Below are positions 1 to 11,443 of a stretch of DNA of 64,000 bases, in pieces (the first letter of the stretch is position 1; each line of letters starts with the position of its first letter). Source of the DNA: Schistocerca nitens (Eukaryota > Arthropoda > Insecta > Orthoptera > Acrididae). Made by a program: the position numbers and the translations under genes. The stretch lies in contig NC_064625.1 in the NCBI RefSeq assembly GCF_023898315.1, forward strand, positions 101,108,269 to 101,172,268. The letters are read 5' to 3'. The notes beneath the pieces are model-generated. The model was not told the origin of the DNA. It ran no database searches and saw only the letters and a program-made list of their open reading frames with translations.

Positions 1-909
1 TTCCAACAAACTTCAAAAATAATTTTAAACCTTTTATGAACTTTTTCTCGCTTGCCTACGTAACGTCAGTATTTAAAACAGTAACTCATATATAAACTGA
101 CGCTTGAAGCTATTCTATAGATTGGAAATAGGAGTACAATTCTTTAAAGAATCGGGGTTTACTGGCAGATGTTTCCTGCATTCAAGCGCTATTCGAATAG
201 GAAGAACCCCTAACATGTGACTCCGTGCTAAGTACATTCTGCAATGTGCTTTGCACGGTACCGTATGTATGTAGACGTGAATATCAGTAGCGACCCTTTA
301 TACATTACGTTACTATATTTGCGGATGTGTTTGGAGATCGTGTATTCTAATAAATTACGGAAGTGGCTAAAGAAGTGTCTTGATTGTTTCTTAAGTATAT
401 GAGGCTTTTTTGTTATGTGCCTGAAATCTACCAAAAATTTGTTATCGACTTTTTGGATTACAAACAGCTGCCTTCTTATACTGACTACTGTATTCCTTTG
501 CGCAGGCTTGTGTAACTACTGTATATTTCTATACATTCAGCACTGAACTCTCTACAGCACTGACGCATATCAGCCATTTTAGAATTCAGCGTAATACGTT
601 GAACAAACAGCTGACTCAAGACACCTTTCCCGGGCCAGATTGGCGGCGATTTCCAGTACACACTCTAACATGTATCTGCGCTGATGTAATTTGCACCCAC
701 AGATTTGAGCAATACACCTCCAACTTCAACTTTTAATTTTCCGCACATCTCATACATGTGCGCGTAAATTCATTCCGTACACTATAATTTGTCCAGACAA
801 GTATGATGTGTGCTGCAAAATCGTTGCGTGTGACCAGCCTTCAATGCAGGCTTTCACTGTTATAACACGATTGTTGTCAAACTTCGAAAACTCGTTCTCT
901 TTCTTGGTT
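1..909. other. Unclassified AT-rich sequence
   Basis: No coding, RNA or repeat signature was recognised here. The small minus-strand open frame at 228-434 has no motif and a composition expected by chance. Confidence 0.5.
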
Positions 910-921
910 GGTCATATACTA

Positions 922-1119
922 AATAGTTCAAATGGCTCTGAGTACTATAGGACTTAACGTCTGAGGTCCTCAGTCCCCTAGAACTTAGAACTACTTAAAC
1001 CTAACTAACCTAAGGACATCACACACTTCCATGCTCGAGGCAGGATTCGAACCTGCGACCGTAGCGATCGCGCGGTTCCAGACTCTAGCACCTAGAACTG
1101 TTCGGCCACCTAGGCCGGC
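922..1119 (-). repeat. tRNA-derived SINE (family SINE-1), reverse orientation
   Basis: Read on the minus strand, a tRNA-like head carries an A-box-like TGGCCGAACAGTTC and a B-box GGTTCGAATCC. A conserved body follows, with the phrase GATGTCCTTAGGTTAGTTAG, ending in CAGAGCCATTTGAAC. A perfect 12-bp target-site duplication GGTCATATACTA flanks it at 910-921 and 1120-1131. Such elements are transcribed by RNA polymerase III and moved by a LINE enzyme. Two further copies lie at 19084-19279 and 45968-46171. Confidence 0.93.
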
Positions 1120-1131
1120 GGTCATATACTA

Positions 1132-1615
1132 TACTTCAATAACAGTGCAAGAACTGATCAAACTATTTTTTGTTAAGGAAACATGGTGTAGGAGATGAGT
1201 TCTTAATTTGGTACCTTGCAAAGGTTTTTTTAAGGTACTATGAATGTTTACGCTAATGTATCTGTAATTAGTCAGTCAGCCTTTTTTCAAATGGTCTAAA
1301 ATACAATTATAATACAAGGCGAAATTTTTTTCCCACCCTACCCGTAACGAAAATACCGGACAAAAAAAATATTAATGTGATCGTATTAGACAGATAACAC
1401 AAACGCTGTTTCATCTGCATTACCGCATAGATCACAACATTAAAAAACTTCTAGGCAACCACACCCTAAAACAAATCTTGCAATGGTTCCAATATAATGA
1501 TTAACCAAGAAACCAATACACCGTTAATATTAATTCATCTTAATATATCACATAATCCAAACAGATGTAGCAAAAATTGATGTTCTCTTTTTTTATGGTG
1601 TTTAGAGAACATGTC
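1132..1615. other. Unclassified AT-rich sequence
   Basis: AT-rich sequence with short poly-A and poly-T runs. No gene or known repeat was recognised. Confidence 0.45.
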
Positions 1616-1618
1616 TAT

Positions 1619-1619
<1 letters not shown>

Positions 1620-1660
<41 letters not shown>

Positions 1661-1674
1661 AGGGAGAAGGAGGA

Positions 1675-1706
<32 letters not shown>

Positions 1707-1717
1707 TGTGTGTGTGA
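1620..1717. repeat. Compound microsatellite (GA)n-(GGGA)n-(CG)n-(TG)n
   Basis: A run of GA repeats from about 1620 passes into GGGA units, then CG repeats at 1676-1690, then TG repeats at 1691-1717. The adjoining CG and TG alternations are purine-pyrimidine tracts of the kind that can adopt Z-DNA. The minus-strand open frame across this tract (1535-1729) is a low-complexity artefact. Confidence 0.95.
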
Positions 1718-1983
1718 GTGGTGTAACATGATTACGTAATAAATAATAAACTACGCGAGCAGATTAAAGAGATAGTTACAATGCAATGAGAGCTTTTAAT
1801 GAACAAGTGCTCAACAACAATTGTTACATAAACGATTTATATAACCAGACTGCACAATGTGTTTCATTAACACCAAGATGCCAATAAAAAAAAAAAAAAA
1901 ATTATAATAAGAATAATGGAAGAGGTAGATAATCGGAAATCATGTAGACCATTGTTTCAAAAAAGGATGATCCTGCCACTTCC

Positions 1984-2530
1984 TTGCATATATATATACT
2001 TGAAAATATAATGTATTTAAAGCAAAACTTACATACAAAAAGACAACTCATCAGTCAAAATCACACAATACACAGCTATGATACAAGACAAAAATCGGAT
2101 GTACATGTTCAAAGTGCCAACACAAAGTTATTTCAAAACAGCCTTATACATCCTAGTATCAAACTATACAATGCCTTACCAGATACCATTAAACACATAC
2201 AAAATGTTGGTCACTTCAAATCCAAACTGAAGTCGTACTTGGTTGATCACTGCTTTTACACAGTAAATGAATACCTACAAAACTGAATTTTTGTGTGTTT
2301 ACCCAATGCAGTCTCATTCAGAAGAACATTTGTATTTTATCTCTCTGTATATAGCGTAACAACATTTATTTAAGTATTCATCATTAATTGATATATTAAT
2401 GTGTGTTATTATGTACAAAGGTATATTATATGTAAAACTGTTAATGTTAACAAAAGAATCCAAATATCTCTTGCACATTGTGCAGCTGTATATGAAAATG
2501 GATCAATAAATCAATCAAAAAATAATAAAG
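1984..2530 (+). mobile_element. 5'-truncated non-LTR retrotransposon tail (RT C-terminus)
   Basis: A 100-codon frame at 1984-2286 reads as the extreme C-terminus of a non-LTR reverse transcriptase protein. Visible phrases are HSYDTRQKSDVHV, KLYNALPDTIK and FKSKLKSYLVDHCFYTVNEY, a tail pattern known from CR1/Jockey-type LINEs. An AT-rich 3' UTR follows, ending near 2500 in a short ATCAATAAATCAATCAAA tail typical of LINE 3' ends. The polymerase domain itself is missing, so this is a dead 5'-truncated copy. A related tail lies on the minus strand at 14560-14937. The family assignment is by motif memory only. Confidence 0.7.
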
Positions 2531-2539
2531 TAATAGTAA

Positions 2540-3138
2540 AAATAAAAAATTGTGTTTTCGTATAAGTTTCTCAAAAGTGCCTGTAATTAGGATGTTTCAC
2601 TTATAAAAGTACAGAAAAGGACGTTTCATGAATGTCATCCGAATAGGTATCATCTTTGTTTGCGTACAGTCACCAAGCTGTTAACTTATCAAAGGCTATA
2701 ATTAAGTGTAACATTGATTTTAGAGTACTGGTACTCAGATCAGCTTCATCTTATAGATTATTAAGACAATGAATTTACAATTACATATTTAAAATTCTTT
2801 GAAGAAACACAAGCATTTTGATTCTATTGAGAAAAACTTAAATATGAAATGTGGAAGAAAATTTTATTACTCGCCCTTAAAAGTGACCAGCAACTTCTTG
2901 TATAATACGTGACCATCAGTATATGGTCCTTGCTCTGTTATTTTTAAATTTTTTCAATGGCTGAACAATTTGTCCATACGTCTCATGTTGTAATTATCTG
3001 CATCACTGCACGTAATTTGGATATGACCAAGAATGACCAGTTCATACAATAGAAGAAATATCTTGTCAGCTCTTCATACTCTACAACATATTTATAACAA
3101 GAGTGTTTCTAAACATATCAGTCAAATTTTTTCAATGT
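2540..3138. other. Unclassified AT-rich sequence
   Basis: No gene, repeat or RNA signature was recognised. Confidence 0.45.
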
Positions 3139-3530
3139 TTGAATGCTAGACTCCCAGGCTACAGACACAGATTGCAGTAAATGTGCCCATATGTTGAGAC
3201 AGTGATGGCACTTGAAGGCCCTGATGGTGTGTGCTTTAAAGCCTGAGAGGCTGCTGGCTGTGGTTCACCTTTCCCCACTGCTGGGATGCAGCTATTCTGG
3301 TAGCAGAGTGCGGGCTCCAGAAATAGCTGCGGCGTCTGGCAGCTCTCGCCGGCTGTGCACGACGTGTTCCGTCCGTCCACTGTCGGGGTCTGCACTGACG
3401 TCGCTCTGAGTAACGTGACAGAACATCGGGACAGGCACTGACTCACAGGCACGAGGTCATTTCTTCTGTGACTCGGCATAGCTGCCTTGAGTTGCCACAA
3501 CCTCATTCACTTGTATAAACAACGTTTTAA
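3139..3530. other. CpG-rich cluster of unknown function
   Basis: This stretch is much richer in G, C and CpG than its surroundings, mainly at 3309-3480, with several CG dinucleotides and a TGACGTC half-palindrome. The minus frame 3159-3506 (115 codons) and plus frame 3212-3409 (65 codons) have no recognised domain. In insects that methylate gene bodies, such CpG clusters often mark promoters or first exons. It lies about 2.2 kb upstream of the stronger candidate promoter at 5640-5976. It could be an alternative first exon, a regulatory element or an old repeat. Confidence 0.3.
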
Positions 3531-5639
3531 CCTTTATCTGACTCCTGTTCTACAATTAACTCTCCTCTCGTTTACTGTCAGGCTCCCTAACAGCATTTTA
3601 ACATCTTATTTGTCAGTGTTCTCAGAAATATCAAGCCTTGGTAAACAGTGACCTTAATGTCTCACTGAGATCTTTCTAGAATGTTATTTCTAGTGCTAAC
3701 TGGCAGCTTCCTGATATGAGATAAATTTTCAGTGTTTTCACATTTTTGAGGCTTTCATAGCTCTCTGATCCATATACACATTGAGCAAGCTGCAGTGTTT
3801 TCTTTTCTTTTCTGTTCTCTTTTTTTTTTTTTTTTTAAAAAAACAAAGAAGACCACACCACCAGGTTTCACTACTTTGAAATACATCTTTTCTGCTGAAC
3901 AAGTACTCATAGTTTTTAAGGTGTGCATTTTAGAGCCCTTGTTTAGCAGATTCTTTTTCTTCTTTTTTTGGTCCTTACTACCACCTCTGAAAGTTTGTCA
4001 GTGGAGTTCTGGTTCACCCTGTGTTTTCATACCCAATAAATGGAATTTATAATATGGAAATTTGTAATACAATGACCACCAAGAATAAAAAAATGGAATG
4101 TACTCACTTGTTAACGTGGCACACTAAAGAAGTTATTGATTATAATTTTCCTGCAGTATTTCATATTATGAAATCTATTCCTTTGAGCTAATTACTTCCA
4201 ACTTATTATGAAAGGAAAATTCACAAAATGTGTGAATAGCAGCATGTGGTGATCCAGTGTTAACAAACTCTCATATCTTTTTCCGATTTCTTTCCCTCTG
4301 TTTATGTTTCAATTTTTAATGCAGAAAAGTAATAATTTGTTGAACCATATATACATGTATTATTTAGGGAAATTAATGTTGTTTGTAGCATTGACTATTG
4401 TGGTATGGAAGTCATACCTTTACTCATTAATTATGTTCCATAAATTCATTCACAAAGAAAAAAATCTTTGAGGATGTAGAAAAGTCAAGCTACGCATTAA
4501 CAGAAATAAGTAATGATTTGAAATAAACACTGTGCTGCACTGAATTAACAATTAATTGTAATTAAACTGGAGTGTTAATTTTGTGCTTACACAGACTATG
4601 AATGGATGTAACACAATTAACAGGGAACCGCTAGTTCTGAAGAAAGTTACCACTTCATCAGTTATGACAATCAGCTTCTGTTTTTCTCCTACAGCTGGCC
4701 TAATGTTTATGTGACTATAGTGATAATTATCAAAGAACAGCTGTTCCTGTATGCTTGAAGAATAGTAGCATTTTAACAATGAACTTCATTAGGCCTACTT
4801 GCTATATTGTGAATAGAACTTTCCAGTCCTTGTTACTGGACAGTATGATAATGTGTAGAGAGTAAGATTATAAGATATGTTTCTTGCTTTTTTTGGAACT
4901 TGCCAAGGTTTCTAGTTTTTTTTATTTCTGACAGCTGTCAACTTTTTAAAGATCACTGTGCTAAAATATTGATATCTCTAGAGATTGATATCTAGATAGC
5001 CTAGAGGCAAAGTCTACATGGAGTTCATTTTTTTGCCTTATATTGTGATTAGTGTAAATAACAGTTAAACTGAAACAGATTTTTTATTACTAACAACATA
5101 TGGAGTAAATGCTCCAAGAACTGAGTAGAAGAATTTCAGGAACTTCAAAGAGCTCTCTACAAGATATGCAGTTATCTCCTTCAAACAGCATTTTTACTGC
5201 TTGCATTTCCTGATTAAATATTTTATCATCATTAAATGTGTTACCCCACCCCCTCCTGCCAAAAGGAAAGTAGGTTCTGGAAGTACACAAGAAAGCTAGA
5301 ACCCTAGTTTTCAAGTCAGCAGTGGTTAGCTACTACTTCTGAGAGGAAAGTATATCAAAAGAGGCTGGACAATAAGGAATTTTATACACAGTGTCTAATT
5401 TAGTGCTAGAATATTAATGAGTATTTCTGGTTGCAGCTACCTGTACACAGCAAAATACAAGCTGGCAGTTTTTGAGAATGTTCATATTTAATTTTCTTCA
5501 GTAAATGGTTAAAGCAATAATGTGACCTCAAATATGCCTTTTCACTGAGTAGCAATCTGACAGTATAAAGGCATATTCCTACCTCAAATTCTGAATAATT
5601 CTGCTAGTAAGTTATGTCATGCAAAATTTGTTTCGTTTC
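3531..5639. other. AT-rich sequence with one dispersed-repeat copy
   Basis: Apart from a dispersed repeat at about 3860-4010 and a poly-T run at 3824-3836, I see nothing coding. The minus frames at 4552-4779 and 5090-5314 show no motif. Confidence 0.4.
3860..4010 (+). repeat. Dispersed repeat (copy 1 of 3 in the window)
   Basis: The segment with TGCTGAACAAGTACTCATAG, a TTTTTAAGGTGTGCATTTTAG-type phrase, GCCCTTGTTTA and a T-rich tail resembles two further copies near 25853-25985 (reverse) and 26060-26185 (forward). The shared core reads roughly ACTTGC/ACTCATAGCTCTTAAGGTATGC, then CCCATGTTTACT. No coding potential was seen. The family is unknown to me. Confidence 0.5.
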
Positions 5640-5670
5640 AGGGCAGTTTGAATGAAAGACAAAGCAAGTG

Positions 5671-5681
5671 CTATAAATATA
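5671..5681 (+). promoter_or_regulatory. Candidate TATA box of a host-gene promoter
   Basis: CTATAAATATA matches the TATA consensus and lies just upstream of a G- and CpG-rich interval ending in a splice donor. A transcription start near 5700-5710 would fit the usual spacing. A CRE-like TGACGTCG occurs downstream at about 5848. AT-rich TATA-like strings are common by chance, so only the context gives this weight. Confidence 0.4.
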
Positions 5682-5699
5682 TTAGGAGTGCTGGTGGGA

Positions 5700-5970
5700 G
5701 TAAAAGTGGGGGCACGGGGGTAGAGGGGGGGGGGGGTGATGGAAGGATGGGGAATGGGTGGGGGAGGAAGAGAGAGAAGGAGAGGCTGAGAAGTGAGCAA
5801 GACAAGAGAGAGACGAGGAGAATGCAGCGGCGAGCTGAGTTCTGTGATGACGTCGTGTTGGCACGGTCGAGTGTAGAGTTGGCTCCGCGCTATGACCACC
5901 AGTGACCAGCATTTAGCGAGCAAACACGAACGAAGGTTGAACGTGATTTGCTTCTGAAACTCTGTTCACA
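5700..5970 (+). other. Candidate non-coding first exon (5' UTR)
   Basis: A G-rich stretch (5700-5810) passes into a CpG-rich block (5800-5960) unlike the AT-rich flanks. It ends at TTCACA followed by GTGAGTAC, a good 5' splice site at 5971. A spurious 85-codon frame closes at 5905. If joined to the acceptor at 52410, the frame of the ATG at 52419 meets a TGA at 5955-5957, so translation could not begin upstream. This is what a 5' UTR exon should look like. The interval could instead be an unrelated CpG-rich element. The pairing with the downstream exon is an inference that transcript data would settle. Confidence 0.42.
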
Positions 5971-5976
5971 GTGAGT

Positions 5977-7668
5977 ACTACCACAATTATTAGTTTAGTC
6001 AATTTTATGTCATTCAGTTTACTGAGCCCCATGTCTGTCAGTTGAATTTTTAATTTCAAACAAAACAAAAATTTTGGTTTCAATGGCATTTTTCTCCTTG
6101 ACTGAATGTGTTTATCATGGTAATGTACTATTAAGCAGTGTTTCCATGTGTGTTGACTGGTAGCTTTTGTGAACGTTTGGTGCAGTGGACGTGTTCACAG
6201 AAATATCTGCATATTTATTACATACTTGAACACCATTTGATTTGAGATATCAGTGCAGTGAAATCTCCATATGTGCATCTGCTTAATGTGTGACCTGACA
6301 TGCTCAACCTAGTGATAAAAAAAGGACAGTTAGAAGTGTTGTACCTGTTGTGCAACTGTACCTTGAACTCTGTCCATTGTTTCAGTGCCAAAAAGTGTTG
6401 ATTCTACTGCCCTAGCCTCACACAATTAACAGAATCGTAGTTTCTGTGAGGTTTTTTTTATTGCAGTGTTGTATTGCTACTCTTTAATCATCTTAAGTAC
6501 AAAGAACAGCAAGATATGGTACAAATCAGTTACAAAATGATATTCTGGGTTTTTTGGTGATGTTATGGGTACATATTTTATTGTTAAATAACATGAAACA
6601 CTTTAGAATGATAATACAGTGCATGATATTCGGTTTTCATTAAGTTATTAAACACACATGAGCACCAGAAAGTGGACACCGTATGTCCATTAGATTCGTA
6701 AAAATACTGTGAAGTTTTAGTCTGTTTAAAAGTCCTTTATTATTTGTATGTGTCACTTCCTGAGGAACTCCTCTAGGCTGTAGAAGCAGTGGTCAGTCAC
6801 ATTTTCTCTCAATGTTACTTTAAGACATGAGAAAGTATCTTACCATTTAATTTTTTGGGCTAAACTGCTGCAAAACTTTCTACCATTATGTAATACTTCT
6901 CTCTCACCTAAACTAGTGTTTACTTGTTGAGAGCTCATAAATGTACATACAAGGCAGGGGAAGAATTTCTGTTTTACTAAATTGTGTGTTACAGAACTTC
7001 CCTTTTCATACAGTTTCCACTATTCTTAAAAAAAATTTTCAGCCCCAAATATTTTACACTGCATTACCCTAAAATATTGAACCCTATTTTAACACAATGA
7101 GCAAAAGCAAAATAAATACTTTTCAGGCAGTGTGTGTGAGAGCAACTTCTGAGGACTCTCTTTATATAGCGTTTTGTAATTATCTTCATTGGGACTGTTC
7201 AGTGTGCATGTCTCAACTAAAATCATCCTGGAGCTAGATTCCAAGGTATTTTGTGATCTTTACTAATCAAATACTCTTTTCATTCCACTGTATATTTATG
7301 TCATACTTACTTTTATTTTTTGGGTCACGGAAATTTAGTGATATAGTTTTGTTTTCATTCACAATCAGTTTACTTTTGTCAAACCAGTTCTAGATATTAC
7401 TCACAGCACATTTTAAAGTATTGTAGGGCGTTTCTTCATTATTACCACTGCTTAAAATGCTAATGCACCTGCAACTGAATAATATTTTAAGATGAAACTA
7501 GTGTCGTGGTGTGTGTTTTTAAAAATTCAGTACAGTAACAAGGGGCCCAGGAGAACTTTTCAGAAATTCAGATGTATTTATGGACAGTGAAAACTGCTTA
7601 CAAAATGAGGAAGACCATTAGTGTATTTGAAAATTCTATAGAGGAAAAATGATGCTTTTAGATAATTG
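5977..7668. other. Unclassified sequence, putative start of the large intron
   Basis: AT-rich sequence without recognised coding frames or repeats. Confidence 0.45.
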
Positions 7669-8843
7669 CACTGAAGCACCAAAGAAACTGATATAGGATG
7701 AGTATTGAAATACAGAGGTATGTAAACAGCCAGAATATGGCACTGCAGTTGGCAATGCCTTTATAAGACAAGTGTCCACTGCAGTTGTTAGATCGGTTTC
7801 TTCTGCTAGAATGGCAGGTTATCAAGATTTAATTGAGTTTGAACGTGGTGTTACAGTCGGTACATGAGTGATGGGACACAGAAACTCTGAGGTAGCGATG
7901 AAGTGGGGATTTTCCCATATGACCATTTCACGACTGTACCATGAATATCAGGAATCTGTAAAACATCAAATCTCTGACATCACTGCAGCCAGAAAAAGAT
8001 CCTGCAAGAATGGGACCAATGACAACTGAAGAGACTTGATCAACGTGACAGAAGTGCAACCCTTCTGCAAACTGCTGCAGGTTTCAATGCTGGGCCATCA
8101 ACAAGTGTCAGCATGTGAACCATTCAACGAAACATCATCGATATGGGCTTTCTGAGCCGAAGGCGCATTCATGAACACTTGATGACTGGATAACACAAAG
8201 CTTTACGCCTTGCCTGGGTCCGTCAACACTGACATTGGACTGTTGGTGACTGGAATCATGTTGCCTTGTCAGATGAGTCTCATTTCAAATTGTATCAAGC
8301 AGTATCCATGGACCCTGCATGTCAGCAAGGGGCTGTTCCAGCTGGTGGAGACTCTGTAATGATATGGAGCAAGTGCAGTTGGAGTGATATGGGACCGCTG
8401 ATATGTCTCAATATGACTCTGACAGGTGACAAGTACATAAGCATCCTGTCTGATCACTGCTTCCCTTCATGTCCATTTCACATTCCAACAGTCTTGGAAA
8501 TTCCGGCAGGACAATGCAACATACCACACATCCAGAATTGCTACAGAATCACTCCTGGAACACTCTTCTGAGTTTAAATCCTTCTGCTGGCCATCAAAAT
8601 CCCCAGCCATGAACGTTATTGAGCATATCTGAGATGCCTTGCAATGTGCTGTTCAGAAGAGATCTCCACCCCCTCGTACTCTTACGGATTTATGGTCAGC
8701 CCTGAAGGATTCATGGTGTCAATTCCCTTCAGCACTATTTCAGACATTAGTCGAGTCCACACCACATTGTGTTACGGCTCTTCTGCGTGCTCGCCAGGGC
8801 CTTATACATTAGGCAAGTTTACCAGTTTCTTTGGATTTTCAGT
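7669..8843 (+). mobile_element. Decayed Tc1-like transposon (family Tc1-D, copy 1)
   Basis: The left end CACTGAAGCACCAAAGAAAC matches, in inverse, the right end CAGTTTCTTTGGATTTTCAGT. Translated fragments follow a Tc1 transposase from its start near 7811 (MAGYQDLIEFERGV). The helix-turn-helix segment MKWGFSHMTISRLYHEY comes next. Later come the catalytic-region phrases RQDNATYHTSRIATE and KSPAMNVIEHI, and the C-terminal LLRARQG. Stops and frameshifts occur throughout, so it is inactive. The second aspartate is visible in QDNATYH and the glutamate in VIEH. A second copy begins at 63036 and runs off the window. Confidence 0.85.
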
Positions 8844-8849
8844 ATATTT

Positions 8850-9173
8850 TAAGAATCCTTTGTGTGGTGGGTAAGACAAAAGAATCTGCAACCTGTCTAG
8901 ATGCACCGGGAAAATACTTGTAATAAAAAAGTTTGCTTTTTATAAGAAAAGTGACACTTTCTGAATTTTTAAAGAAAACATTAAGAGTTGAACACTTTCA
9001 TGAGGTCAACTTGTATTTGAAAACACAGGAATAAATAACTAACAGGGCAATGTTTTGGCTCAGACCAAATATTTAATTCCATGAATTTCAATATGCTTAG
9101 TTTATAAGTAGCAAATCATTCATCTATCAAACTGGAATCACTGTTCAAAATGGACAGTGTTGATGGGATTATA
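8850..9173. other. Unclassified sequence
   Basis: Short AT-rich interval between the Tc1-like element and the MITE. Nothing was recognised. Confidence 0.4.
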
Positions 9174-9177
9174 CTAA

Positions 9178-9394
9178 CCGTGTGGTAAAGTTGTCCACTG
9201 CAGCAGACATCAGTAAATCTCTCTTCTTCGGTGTTTTTAATAAGTCCTGAGGCTGCAAATGGACAGAGGGCACAGCACCAATAGCAGTGTCCACCGGAGT
9301 GGACTGTGTGCATTTGCAGTGTCGGGACTGATAAAAAATGCCAAAGAAGCAACATTAACAGCTGTCCACTGCAGTGGACAACTGCACCACAGGG
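9178..9394. mobile_element. piggyBac-type MITE
   Basis: A 217-bp non-coding element with inverted termini. The left end CCGTGTGGTAAAGTTGTCC and the complement of the right end CCCTGTGGTGCAGTTGTCC continue into CACTGCAG and a GACA. That gives over 30 bp with about five mismatches. It is flanked by TTAA on the right (9395-9398) and CTAA on the left (9174-9177), matching the TTAA target and CCC-type ends known for piggyBac. It encodes nothing and would depend on a transposase elsewhere. The minus frame 9116-9355 is fortuitous. Confidence 0.65.
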
Positions 9395-10282
9395 TTAAGT
9401 ATTAATTCACCAACAGTAAGTTGCAGATATGTCTTGGTATACTGTTAATGCATTTGAGTTTTTTACAAAGTTCTGAACTACAAGATATATGGGCAAAAAA
9501 TAATCAATAAAAAATAAAATAACAGACAGTAATACTAATGTTTCAAAAATGATAATTGGGACTTTTTGTTTGAATAACTGTAGCAAATAACTTGTTAATT
9601 GTTACTATATTTTATGAAAATACGTTCTACATCTGTACTCTGCAAACCACCATGGAGCATGGCAGAGAGTGCGTCCCATTGAACCAGTTATTATGGTTCC
9701 TTCCTGTTCCATTCATGTAAGGAGCACAGGAAGAATAATTGTTTGACTGCATCTGTGGGTGCAGTAATTATTCTAATCATATCCTCATGCTCCCTGTGTG
9801 AGCGGTACGTAGGGGGTTATAGTATATTCCTAGAGTTGTAATTTAAAGCCAGTTCTTGAATGTTTAATAGGCATTCTCAGGATAGTTTGTGTCTACCTTC
9901 AAGAGTCTTTCAGGTCAGTTCCTTCAGTATCTCTGTGACACTCTCCCAGGGATTAAACAAATCTGTGACCATTTGTGCTGCCTTTCTCTGTATATGTTCA
10001 ATATCGTTTGTTACTTCTATCCGGTTCAGGTCCCACACATGTGTGCAATATTCTAGAACCAGTCACATGAGTGATTTGTAAGCAGTCTCCTTTGTAGACT
10101 GATTACCCTTTCCCGGTATTCCACCAATAAACCAAATTCTACCACATGCTTTACCCATGATTGAATGTATTTCATCATTCCAGTTTATATCCTAACTAAG
10201 TATTACACCAGGTATTTGGATAGTTAGCTGATTCCAGCAGTGACTCACTGATATTATGGTCATAGGATACTACATATTTTCA

Positions 10283-10970
10283 TTATGTGAAGTGCAAAAT
10301 TTTACATTTCTGAACATTTAGAGCAAGTTGCCACTCTCTGCACCACATTGAAATCTGAATACTTATGCAGTTTCTTTCAGATAATAGTTCCTTATATATA
10401 ACTGCTTCATCAGCAAAAAGCCTGATGTTAATATTAATATTGTCTGCAAGATCATTAATATGCAACATGAACAGCAAGGGTCCCAACACACTTCCCTGGG
10501 TCACACCAGAAATTACTTCTACATCTGACAATGACTCTACACCCAAGATAACATGCTGTGTCCTCCCTACCGAAAAATCCTCAAACCATTCACAAATTTC
10601 ACTTGTTACCCTATATGATCATGCTTTTGACAATAAGTGTAGGTGTGGCACTGAGTCAAATGCTTTTTGGAAATCATGAAATACTGCATCTGCCTGGTTG
10701 CCTTGATCCACAGCTGTCAGTATGTCATGTGAGAAAAGTGTGAGCTGGGTCTTACATGACTGATGTTTTCGAAATCGTTGCTGGTTGGCACTGAGGAGGT
10801 CATTCTGTTCAAGATACCTCATTATGTTTGAGCTCAGAATATGTTCTAAGATTCTACAACAAATCAGTGTCAAGGATATTGGACGGTAGTTTTGTGGATC
10901 ACTTCTATTGCCCTTCTTGTAGATGGGTGTGAGCTGTGCCTTTTTTTCAAGAATTTTTTTGTTTGACAGA
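10283..10970 (-). pseudogene. Reverse transcriptase fragment of LINE A
   Basis: Two overlapping minus frames (10619-10970 and 10283-10546) cover the polymerase core. Visible are LTPIYKKGNRSDPQNYRPIS, the DFQKAFDSVPH block with its palm aspartate, TQGSVLGPLLFMLHIND and IRLFADEAVIY. The usual catalytic F/Y-ADD reads FADE, so one aspartate of the active site is replaced. The frame shift between the pieces falls near 10550-10620. The enzyme would copy LINE RNA into DNA at the target. This copy cannot, given the active-site change, the frameshift and the RTE insertion at its upstream end. Confidence 0.85.
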
Positions 10971-11443
10971 TCTGTTGTTGTTGTGGTCTTCAGTCTTGAG
11001 ACTGGTCTGATGCAGCTCTCCATGCTACTCTATCCTGTGCAAGCTTCTTCATCTCCCTATACGTACTGCAGCCTACATCCTTCTGAATCTGTTTAGTGTA
11101 TTCATCTCTTGGTCTCCCTCTATGATTTTTACCCTCCACGTTGCCCTCCAATACTAAATTGGTGATCCCTTGATGCCTCAGAACATGTCCTACCAACCGA
11201 TCCCTTCTTCTAGTCAAGTTGTGCCACAAACTCCTCTTCTCCCTAATTCTATTCAATACCTCCTCATTAGTTACGTGATCTGCCCATCTAATCTTCAGCA
11301 TTCTTCTGTTGCATCACATTTCAAAAGCTTCTATTCTCTTCTTGTCTAAACTATTTATCATCCATGTTTCACTTCCATACATGGCTACACTCCATACAAA
11401 TACTTTCAGAAATGACTTCCTGACACTTAAATCTATGCTCGAT
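10971..11443 (-). mobile_element. RTE-like LINE 3' fragment (copy a), nested in LINE A
   Basis: On the minus strand this reads as the C-terminal part of an RTE-type endonuclease/reverse transcriptase ORF. Phrases are SVRKSFLKVFVWSVAMYGSE, KIRWADHVTNEEVLNRI, KRSLWHNLTRRRDRLVGHVL and RPRDEYTKQIQKDVG. The 3' end is a short CAA-repeat tail. It interrupts LINE A between HIMYHR and the following SNKKILEKK. A GATCT at both edges (10969-10973 and 11441-11445) may be the target duplication. The fragment is strongly 5'-truncated. Longer copies are at 24347-25849, 38193-39087 and 59833-62370. Confidence 0.85.

Noticed and set aside
5648-5905. 85-codon plus-strand ORF in the CpG-rich block
   Set aside because: Low-complexity Gly/Arg/Glu content from a G-rich tract, no domain, and it closes before the splice donor. 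Treated as 5' UTR.
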